A program made the translations under genes and the position numbers. Below the pieces are notes generated by a model. The model saw nothing but the letters and a program-made list of their open reading frames with translations, was not told the DNA's origin and made no database searches. 45,613 nt of DNA from an uncultured Microbacterium sp. Its GTDB lineage: Bacteria; Actinomycetota; Actinomycetes; Actinomycetales; Microbacteriaceae. The stretch covers positions 1 through 45,613 of the forward strand of contig NZ_CANROA010000015.1 of assembly GCF_947632095.1 (NCBI RefSeq). The letters run 5' to 3'. The number at the start of each line of letters is the position of its first letter. Positions within the stretch are counted from its first letter, which is position 1. Of this stretch, positions 39,011 through 45,613 are shown in pieces.

Positions 39011-40004
39011 TCGCGATCGCTTCGATGTGATCCCGGTCGGAATCACCCGTGCGGGCGCGTTCGTCCTCGAGCAGGATGACGCGGCGAAGTTCGCGTTGAA
39101 CGCCGAGAGCATGCCCGAGGTGCTCGACAACGGTTCGCGTGTGCTGTGGCCTCAGCCGGACGGCGACCGCACGCTGCGTGTGGTGCATGCCGATGGCTCG
39201 GTGACCGACCACGGCGAGATCGACGTCGTACTGCCGCTGCTGCACGGGCTACACGGCGAGGACGGAGCCATTCAGGGCTTCTTCGACGTGCTCGAGATCC
39301 CCTATGCGGGGTGCGGGATTCTGGATTCCGCGGTCAGCCTCGACAAGCACTTCACGAAGCTCGCCCTGTCGTCGGCCGGCATTCAGGTGGCGTCCGGAAT
39401 CACGGTGCGTCATCGCGAGTGGACGCAGGATGCCGCGGCTGTGCGCGCCCGGATCACCGAGCTCGGCGACACGGTGTTCGTGAAGCCGGCCAGCGCCGGC
39501 TCGAGCGTCGGAGTCTCGAGGGTCGTCGATGGCGAGGGAATCGATGAGGCTCTGCGCATCGCCTTCGCGGAGGACCCGAAGGTGCTCGTGGAGACGAGCA
39601 TCACGGGTCGGGAGATCGAGGTCGGTGTCCTCGCCGGACGCAACGGCTCTCCGGCGCGTGCATCGCTTCCCGGCGAGGTCGTGCTGACGACCCGCGATTT
39701 CTACGACTTCGAGGGCAAGTACCTCGGTGGTGATGGGGTCGAGATCGTCTGTCCGGCCGATGTCGACGCATCGTTGATCGAGCGTCTGCGTGAGACGGCG
39801 CTGCGCGCTTTCGAGGCCGTTGATGGTCAGGGGCTCGCACGTGTCGATTTCTTCGTCACCCCGCAGGGCGAGCTGATCGTCAACGAGCTCAACACGATGC
39901 CCGGCTTCACGCCGATCTCCATGTTCCCGAAGTGCTGGGTCGCCTCGGGGCTGAGCTACACCGACCTGATCACCGAACTCATCGAGGGCGGCCTCGGACG
40001 CTGA
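38916..40004 (+). CDS. ddl: D-alanine--D-alanine ligase
   Basis: 362 aa ATP-grasp enzyme that makes D-Ala-D-Ala for peptidoglycan. Motifs: LFGGRSSEHSIS, VKPASAGSSVGVS and NELNTMPGFTPISMFPKCW. The subsite sequence ends in the Tyr-less form usual for Ddl; vancomycin-type D-Lac ligases differ. AGGAGGAGAG precedes ATG. Confidence 0.96.
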   Translation: MDKQTVAVLFGGRSSEHSISSATAGGVLQAIDRDRFDVIPVGITRAGAFVLEQDDAAKFALNAESMPEVLDNGSRVLWPQPDGDRTLRVVHADGSVTDHGEIDVVLPLLHGLHGEDGAIQGFFDVLEIPYAGCGILDSAVSLDKHFTKLALSSAGIQVASGITVRHREWTQDAAAVRARITELGDTVFVKPASAGSSVGVSRVVDGEGIDEALRIAFAEDPKVLVETSITGREIEVGVLAGRNGSPARASLPGEVVLTTRDFYDFEGKYLGGDGVEIVCPADVDASLIERLRETALRAFEAVDGQGLARVDFFVTPQGELIVNELNTMPGFTPISMFPKCWVASGLSYTDLITELIEGGLGR

Positions 40005-40514
40005 TCAGTCGAGCAGCTGTTCGGCCGCTTCCTCGTCGATCTCGTCCGGTGTCGTGCACTCGTTCGTCGCGGGGATCGAGGTCACGGCGCCGACGATTCC
40101 GCGACTGCTGATGACATCGTTGGAGCTGACGACGCCGGTGTCGACGTACAGCTGCACGGCGGGTTCGCGGCCGTAGGTCGTCAGCCGCAGCTTCGGGGTG
40201 TCGGTGGCGTCGACGAGCCAGTCGACGCCCTCCATCGTCACGCACTGCAGTTCGCTGGTGGGCGCGGGCTTGTCGAGTCCGCAGGTCAGCAGGATCGACG
40301 AGGTCGGCGATCCCCAGGCGGCGGTGGCCTGGGCATCGGTCCAGCGGCGCTCTTGCTCGGCGACGGAGTTTACGGTCTTCAGGCTGACCATGACTTCGGC
40401 GCACAGGGGGTTGTTCGAATCGGCGGCCGGCTCGAGGTGCACGGTGCTCGAGCACCCGGCAAGCATGGCGGCCCCGAGCAGGACGACGGCGGGTGCGGCG
40501 AGACGGCGGAGCAT
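40005..40514 (-). CDS. DUF3515 family lipoprotein
   Basis: 169 aa with signal peptide and lipobox LAGC; two further Cys (in LLTCGL and ECTTP) could form a disulfide. It fits DUF3515, which in actinobacteria often lies between ddl and thiL. The function is unknown. Its start is 23 bases from thiL on the other strand. Confidence 0.85.
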   Translation of the reverse strand: MLRRLAAPAVVLLGAAMLAGCSSTVHLEPAADSNNPLCAEVMVSLKTVNSVAEQERRWTDAQATAAWGSPTSSILLTCGLDKPAPTSELQCVTMEGVDWLVDATDTPKLRLTTYGREPAVQLYVDTGVVSSNDVISSRGIVGAVTSIPATNECTTPDEIDEEAAEQLLD

Positions 40515-40537
40515 GCTTCCAGGCTACCGTTGGGACT

Positions 40538-41533
40538 ATGTCCATTCGCTCAACAGACTTCGACCCCTGCCTGGGCGATATCTCGGAGGGAACCGTGCTT
40601 CGCGCGATCCTCGAGCGCACGGGCGATGCCTCGTATGCGTTGCTCGGCCCGGGAGACGACGCTGCAGTCATTTCGGCTCCATCGGGCTCCGTCGTCGCGA
40701 CGACGGATACGCTCGTGCACGGCCCGGACTTCCGGCTGGCCTGGTCGAACGGATTCGATCTCGGCTGGAAGTCGGCCGCGGTGAATCTCTCCGATGTGGC
40801 GGCGATGGGCGCGCGTCCGACGGCGCTGCTCGTGGCGTTGGCGGTTCCTCGGGAGACACGGCTGTCGTTCGTGGAGCGGATGGCGGAGGGCTTTCGCGCG
40901 GCGTGCGATGCGCTCGCGCCCGGTTGCGCTGTGGTCGGGGGAGACCTCACGGTCTCGGATACCCTGACGGTCGCGGTGACCGCGCTCGGTGATCTCGAGG
41001 GCCGTGCCGCGGTGACGCGCTCCGGTGCCCGTGCGGGTGATGTGGTGGCGATCGCAGGGAACATGGGTGTCTCGGCGCGGGGTCTGTCGCTGCTCTTCGA
41101 ACGGTTCCGAACCGACGGTGAGCCGGTTCCGGTGGACGCAACGGTTCTGGATGCCGGCGAGCTCGGTGCCGTCGCCGCTCAGCTGCGTCCGGAGCCGCCG
41201 ATCTCTCTGGGTCCGGTCGCGGCCCGTGCCGGTGCGACGGCCATGATGGACGTCTCGGACGGCCTGGTTCTGGATGCGGGGCGCATGGCGACAGCATCCG
41301 GCATCACGATCGACATAGATTCGGCGACGCTGGGGGAGAATCCGCAGCGGGCGCTCTCCGGCGGAGAGGACCATGCTCTGCTCGCGACGTTCCCGGCCGG
41401 TGCCGTTCCTGAAGGTTTCCGGGTGATCGGCGCGGTCCGCCCGCGGCGGGAGCACGGTGTGCTCTGCGACGGAGAAGCTGTGGACGCCGCCGGCTGGGAT
41501 CCTTATCGGGACTGGGACTCGTCGACGGGCTGA
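40538..41533 (+). CDS. thiL: Thiamine-monophosphate kinase
   Basis: Phosphorylates thiamine phosphate to thiamine diphosphate. The AIRS-like fold motifs are present: GPGDDAAV, VVATTDTLVHGPDF, NLSDVAAMGARPTAL and VGGDLTVSD. A -10 box TACCGT (40525-40530) lies seven bases before ATG, so it is leaderless. It overlaps rsmD tail to tail by 31 bases. Confidence 0.94.
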   Translation: MSIRSTDFDPCLGDISEGTVLRAILERTGDASYALLGPGDDAAVISAPSGSVVATTDTLVHGPDFRLAWSNGFDLGWKSAAVNLSDVAAMGARPTALLVALAVPRETRLSFVERMAEGFRAACDALAPGCAVVGGDLTVSDTLTVAVTALGDLEGRAAVTRSGARAGDVVAIAGNMGVSARGLSLLFERFRTDGEPVPVDATVLDAGELGAVAAQLRPEPPISLGPVAARAGATAMMDVSDGLVLDAGRMATASGITIDIDSATLGENPQRALSGGEDHALLATFPAGAVPEGFRVIGAVRPRREHGVLCDGEAVDAAGWDPYRDWDSSTG

Positions 41534-42081
41534 GCCCACCACATCGCCGTGTCTCCGTAGGTCTTCTCGCGGAAGATCTCGAGACCGGCGGCGGAGACAT
41601 CGGGCGGCGTCGCACGGCTGCCGCGTTCGATCACGACGACGGCATCGGGCGACAGCCGTGGTGCGAGAGCGATGAGGTCGCCCGTCATGGCGTCATCGCT
41701 GAGGTCGTAGGGCGGGTCGGTGAAGACGAGGTCCCACCTGCTCTCGGCACGCTTGAGGAACGTCTGGACGGCACTTTCGTGGACACGGGCGGATGCTTCA
41801 CCCATCGCCTTCGCCACGGCATCCGCGTTCTTGCGGATGACGGATGCCGCGGGGCGCGATTTCTCGACGAGATCCAGTGACACGGCGCCGCGGCTGAGGG
41901 ACTCGAGGCCCAGGGCGCCGGAGCCGGCGTACAGATCGAGCGCGCGCGCACCGGTGAGAGCATCCATCGACTCCAACGCGCCGAACAAAGACTCGCGCAC
42001 ACGGTCGCTCGTGGGTCGGGTGCCGCTGCCGGGCACGTCCAAGCGCACGCCGCGCGCTGCTCCTGCGATGATCCTCGTCAC
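41503..42081 (-). CDS. rsmD: 16S rRNA (guanine966-N2)-methyltransferase
   Basis: 192 aa SAM methyltransferase: RPTSDRVRESLFGAL, motif I DLYAGSGALGLE and catalytic TDPPYD. The GTG 42081 is leaderless, with TAGGCT (42088-42093) six bases upstream. It is back to back with recG. Confidence 0.93.
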   Translation of the reverse strand: MTRIIAGAARGVRLDVPGSGTRPTSDRVRESLFGALESMDALTGARALDLYAGSGALGLESLSRGAVSLDLVEKSRPAASVIRKNADAVAKAMGEASARVHESAVQTFLKRAESRWDLVFTDPPYDLSDDAMTGDLIALAPRLSPDAVVVIERGSRATPPDVSAAGLEIFREKTYGDTAMWWAQPVDESQSR

Positions 42082-42125
42082 CTGTTCAGCCTATGGGTGT
42101 CTGTGACCTTCTCTAGACTTCAGAC

Positions 42126-44306
42126 ATGTCGTTCTCCCTCGATACCGCTCTGCCCGAGGCCATCGGCCAGGGGCCGGCGAAGAAGCTCGAGCGCGCCTTC
42201 GGCATGCAGACCCTGGGCGATCTGCTGGCGCACTACCCGCGTCGCTATGCCGACGCCGCCGAGCTCACGCCGATCCGCGAGCTGCCGATCGGCGAGACCG
42301 TGACGATCGTCGCCGAGGTGCTGTCGTCGTCGGCGCGCATGATGCGCAACCGCAACGGCGCGATGACGGACGTGATCATCGGCGATGGGCACGGGCGCGT
42401 GTCCCTGATGTTCTTCGCCAAGAACCTGGGCCAGGCCGAGTGGCGGCGCGATGAGCTGCGCCCCGGCCGTCGAGGCGTGTTCTCCGGCAAGGTGAGCGCC
42501 TTCAACGAGGTCACCCAGTTCTCTCATCCGCAGTACGAGCTCTTCGATGACGATGAGGATCGCAAGGCGCAGGTCGAGGAACGGGCCCACCGCCCCATCC
42601 CCATCTACCCGGCCACGGCGACGATTGCGAGCGCGCAGCTGCGGGAGATCATCGAATCGGTGCTGACGAAGCTCGGCGATGTGCCCGACCCGTTGCCGGC
42701 CGACGTGCGCGAGGCCAACGGCCTTCTCGATGCGCGCACCGCGTTGATCCAGGTGCACCGGCCCGAGACGAAGACCGACGTCGATCCCGCGGTGCGCACC
42801 CTGCGGATGCACGAGGCGCTCGTCCTGCAGACAGCGCTCCTGCAGCAGCGCGAGGCCGTCCGCTCTCTGAACGCGACGGCGCGCCCGGCCGGCGCCGGAG
42901 GGCTGCTCGAGAGATTCGACGCGGCCTTGCCGTACACGCTGACTCCCGACCAGCAGACGGTCGGTGACCAGATCTCCGACGACCTGGTCGGAACGTGGCC
43001 GATGAACCGGCTCGTGCAGGGAGAGGTCGGCTCCGGCAAGACGCTCGTCGCCCTTCGGGCCATGCTGCAGGTGGCCGAGAGCGGCGGGCAGTCGGCGCTG
43101 ATCGCCCCGACCGAGGTGCTCGCGGGTCAGCACCTGCGATCGATCACGAAGATGCTGGGCCCTGACCTGTCGGCGCAGCTCATGCCGACTCTGCTCACCG
43201 GACAGATGCCGGCCGCGGAGCGGCGAAGAGCTGCGTTGCGCGTCGCGTCCGGGCAGGCGCTGATCGTCGTGGGCACGCACGCCCTGCTGGGGGAGAAGAC
43301 GACATTCGCCGACCTGGGTTTCGTGGTCGTCGATGAACAGCACCGCTTCGGCGTCGAGCAGCGTGAGGCGCTCCGCGCCAAGGGATCCAGCCCTCATGCG
43401 CTCGTCCTCACCGCGACGCCGATCCCGCGCACGGTCGCCATGACGGTGTTCGGCGACCTCGATACGTCGGTGATTCGTACGATGCCCGCCGGCCGTGCCG
43501 GCATTCAATCCTTCGTCGCGCCTCTCGCGGAGCATCCCGCATGGTGGCACCGCGTGTGGGAACGGGCCTCGGAGGAGATCGCGCTCGGGCGCCAGGTCTT
43601 CGCCGTGTGCGCCGCGATCGACACGACGACGAAATCTGGCGGGCAGGAGGATGCTGCAGCGCTCCTGCCTTCCGAAGAAGGAGGAACCGGCCCGCGCTGG
43701 GGCGTCGTCCAGCTGGAGGCCGCCCTTGCGACGCATCCGACGATCGGCGGACTGCGACGCGCCGTTCTGCACGGCAAGATGCCCTCCGATGAGAAGGACG
43801 CCATCATGCAGTCCTTCGCCCGTGGCGAGATCGATGTGCTGATCGCGACGACCGTCATCGAGGTCGGCGTCGACGTGCCCAATGCCTCGACCATGATCGT
43901 TCTGGACGCCGATCGCTTCGGGGTGTCTCAGCTGCATCAGCTGCGCGGTCGCGTCGGGCGCGGCGGCGTGCCGGGGCTCTGTCTGCTCGTGACCGAGACG
44001 GAAGAGGACTCGCTCGCCCGTGAGCGTGTCGATGCCGTCGCAGCCACTCTCGACGGATTCGCGCTTGCAGAGGTCGACCTCGAGCTTCGGGGAGAGGGCG
44101 ATGTTCTCGGAGCCAACCAGTCGGGCGTTCGGTCATCGTTGCGGTTGCTGCGAGTCGTCAAGGACTCGAAGCTCATCGCCCGTGCGCGCGAGCTGGCGGA
44201 GGAGATTCTTCATCACGACCCGCAGCTGGCGGAGCATCCGGATCTTCGCGATGCCATCGCCAGACGGGTGAGCGACGAGGATCGCGCCGCTCTCGCGAAG
44301 AACTGA
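42126..44306 (+). CDS. recG: ATP-dependent DNA helicase RecG
   Basis: Branch migration and fork reversal. 726 aa with a wedge domain (OB fold) at the start and helicase motifs [36 protein letters not shown] and [11 protein letters not shown]. It is leaderless, with TAGACT six bases before ATG 42126. The length is normal. Confidence 0.96.
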   Translation: MSFSLDTALPEAIGQGPAKKLERAFGMQTLGDLLAHYPRRYADAAELTPIRELPIGETVTIVAEVLSSSARMMRNRNGAMTDVIIGDGHGRVSLMFFAKNLGQAEWRRDELRPGRRGVFSGKVSAFNEVTQFSHPQYELFDDDEDRKAQVEERAHRPIPIYPATATIASAQLREIIESVLTKLGDVPDPLPADVREANGLLDARTALIQVHRPETKTDVDPAVRTLRMHEALVLQTALLQQREAVRSLNATARPAGAGGLLERFDAALPYTLTPDQQTVGDQISDDLVGTWPMNRLVQGEVGSGKTLVALRAMLQVAESGGQSALIAPTEVLAGQHLRSITKMLGPDLSAQLMPTLLTGQMPAAERRRAALRVASGQALIVVGTHALLGEKTTFADLGFVVVDEQHRFGVEQREALRAKGSSPHALVLTATPIPRTVAMTVFGDLDTSVIRTMPAGRAGIQSFVAPLAEHPAWWHRVWERASEEIALGRQVFAVCAAIDTTTKSGGQEDAAALLPSEEGGTGPRWGVVQLEAALATHPTIGGLRRAVLHGKMPSDEKDAIMQSFARGEIDVLIATTVIEVGVDVPNASTMIVLDADRFGVSQLHQLRGRVGRGGVPGLCLLVTETEEDSLARERVDAVAATLDGFALAEVDLELRGEGDVLGANQSGVRSSLRLLRVVKDSKLIARARELAEEILHHDPQLAEHPDLRDAIARRVSDEDRAALAKN

Positions 44307-44331
44307 CGAGGGGTGCAATAGGCTGATTTCC

Positions 44332-44829
44332 ATGAGCAGCCGGATCGCCGTCGTCCCGGGGTCTTTCGACCCGCCCACCCTCGGTCACCTCGACGTCATC
44401 CGTCGGGCGGCGAAGCTGTACGACGAGCTCCACGTCCTGGTCGTGCACAACCCCGGAAAAGAGGCAATGCTGCCGATCGCGCAGCGTTTGTCTCTGCTGG
44501 AGCAGTCCATCGAGGAAGACGGCATGGGCGGCAACATCGTGGTCGGATCCTGGAGCATGGGGCTTCTCGTCGACTATGCGCGCGATGTGAACGCGGGAGT
44601 GCTCGTGAAGGGCATCCGTTCGCAGATCGATGTCGCCTACGAATCGCCCATGGCGATCGTGAACCGCCATCTCGCCGACATCGAGACGGTGTTCCTGCTG
44701 CCTGACCCTGCCCACGCCATGGTGTCGAGCTCTCTCGTGCGTCAGGTCGCCGGTCTTGGCGGCGATGTCGCTCCTTTCGTGCCGCGTGCTGTGGCGGCTT
44801 TCCTCGACACGGGCGCGCGCGGGCTCTGA
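44332..44829 (+). CDS. coaD: Pantetheine-phosphate adenylyltransferase
   Basis: 165 aa; fourth step of coenzyme A synthesis. It has the nucleotidyltransferase motif [15 protein letters not shown] and [16 protein letters not shown] at the end. It is leaderless, with TAGGCT (44319-44324) seven bases before ATG. Confidence 0.96.
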   Translation: MSSRIAVVPGSFDPPTLGHLDVIRRAAKLYDELHVLVVHNPGKEAMLPIAQRLSLLEQSIEEDGMGGNIVVGSWSMGLLVDYARDVNAGVLVKGIRSQIDVAYESPMAIVNRHLADIETVFLLPDPAHAMVSSSLVRQVAGLGGDVAPFVPRAVAAFLDTGARGL

Positions 44830-44871
44830 GATACCGGCCCCGCACTCAGGTGCGGCCGGTAGCATGAAGGT

Positions 44872-45435
44872 GTGAAGACCCGATTCAACGGCCCCTTCGT
44901 GGTGCCGGTCCGAGACATCGTTCGACACCCCGGTGAGATGCGTGAGTATCAGATCACGGTTCCTCTGGCTGAACGCTGGGGTGAGGGGATCGTCACTTTC
45001 GACGCCGGTACCGAGGTCGATCTCGATGTCCGTCTCGAGTCTGTCCACGAGGGCATTCTCGTCTCCGGAACGGCGGATGCCGAGTACTCCGGAGTCTGCG
45101 GACGATGCCTCACGGAGATCGTCCGGCCTGTCGAAGTCGAGTTCCAGGAGCTTTTCGCGTATCCTGGTGAGGAAGAGACTGACTTCGAAGTTCAAGACAA
45201 CCACGTGGATCTTGAAATTCTTGTCAGGGAAGCCGCCGTCATGGCGCTTCCTTTTCAGCCGGTGTGTCAGCCGGATTGCCTCGGACTCGATCCGGTTACA
45301 GGCGAGCGACTGACCGAAAGCGCCGGAGTGGAGGCAGACGCTCCCATCGATCCTCGATGGAGTGCGCTCCAGCAGATCACAGACCAGGGGAGTACGGCAG
45401 ACCGTCGTGCTCCTGAGAACACAGAAGAGAGTTAG
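44872..45435 (+). CDS. YceD/DUF177 family protein
   Basis: 187 aa. It has Cys pairs (SGVCGRCLTEI, then CQPDCLGL), as in the YceD family found just before rpmF in most bacteria and linked to 23S rRNA accumulation. The GTG 44872 is leaderless, with TAGCAT (44860-44865) six bases upstream. It is two bases from rpmF. Confidence 0.92.
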   Translation: MKTRFNGPFVVPVRDIVRHPGEMREYQITVPLAERWGEGIVTFDAGTEVDLDVRLESVHEGILVSGTADAEYSGVCGRCLTEIVRPVEVEFQELFAYPGEEETDFEVQDNHVDLEILVREAAVMALPFQPVCQPDCLGLDPVTGERLTESAGVEADAPIDPRWSALQQITDQGSTADRRAPENTEES

Positions 45436-45437
45436 CC

Positions 45438-45613
45438 ATGGCCGGTAACCCCCCGAAGCGCAAGGTTTCCCGTTCCAACACCCGCTCGCGTCGCGCGCAG
45501 TGGAAGGCGGCCCCGATCGCCCTCGTGAAGACGGAGGAGAACGGCAAGACCGTTTACAGCCGTCCGCACCAGGCGAAGGTCGTCACCGACTCGCAGGGCA
45601 CCGAGCTGTTCCT
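45438..45613 (+). CDS. rpmF: 50S ribosomal protein L32 (partial, cut by window end)
   Basis: MAGNPPKRKVSRSNTRSRRA is a clear L32 start; 58 codons are visible and the stop is outside the window. The gene follows the DUF177 gene in the same operon. Confidence 0.95.
   Translation, partial: MAGNPPKRKVSRSNTRSRRAQWKAAPIALVKTEENGKTVYSRPHQAKVVTDSQGTELF

Overview
The window looks like a high-GC actinobacterial chromosome, most likely Microbacterium or a close relative in Microbacteriaceae. This rests on the right-hand gene order leuC-leuD-murA-plsC-gpsA-ddl-DUF3515-thiL-rsmD-recG-coaD-DUF177-rpmF, on the many genes whose TAnnnT -10 box sits 6-7 bases before the start codon (leaderless transcripts), and on TTG/GTG starts. 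The species call is inference from gene order and protein style; no search was run.

The left two thirds (32..30317) is one integrated mobile element of about 30.3 kb sitting in a tRNA-Glu(CTC) gene. A perfect 46-bp direct repeat, the 3' part of the tRNA plus one base, marks attL (32..77) and attR (30272..30317). A tyrosine integrase lies against attL and an AlpA-type excisionase lies against attR. Cargo from left to right: a three-gene cassette of unknown function; a Type ISP-like restriction-modification gene cut off at methyltransferase motif I; an IS3 copy that splits a small gene; a 600-bp gene-free stretch with about ten TACCCGCC iteron-like repeats; an HTH protein and an HNH nuclease; two lipoproteins divergent from a small XRE regulator; unknown genes; a likely replication module (569-aa winged-helix protein, replication-relaxation-like protein, HTH protein); an EcoRI-type adenine methyltransferase with an N-terminal HTH domain; an IS200/IS605 relic; a 1013-aa coiled-coil/CAP surface protein with an LAxTG-like anchor; and a tightly coupled run of small genes with a DUF2637 membrane protein, an HTH protein and an exported metalloprotease. 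I see no relaxase and no TraB/FtsK-like pump, so the element looks like a mobilizable or decayed integrative element rather than a self-sufficient ICE.

The most unusual signal is regulatory. The 11-mer CCGACCATGAT occurs nine times across the element, on both strands, eight times upstream of genes. In four cases it ends exactly 6 bases before a start codon, the same spacing as host leaderless -10 boxes, so its CATGAT half is probably a -10 element in an element-wide promoter family. A second family, TCTAAC-N6-GTTAGA palindromes overlapping -10 boxes, controls the right-hand operon and the HTH gene in it.

Right of attR (30318..45613) the sequence is ordinary core chromosome: a VWA-domain membrane protein, a TerC-family protein behind a probable yybP-ykoY (Mn2+) riboswitch, leuCD behind a Leu-rich leader peptide, and cell-wall, lipid, cofactor and DNA-repair genes ending in the start of rpmF.
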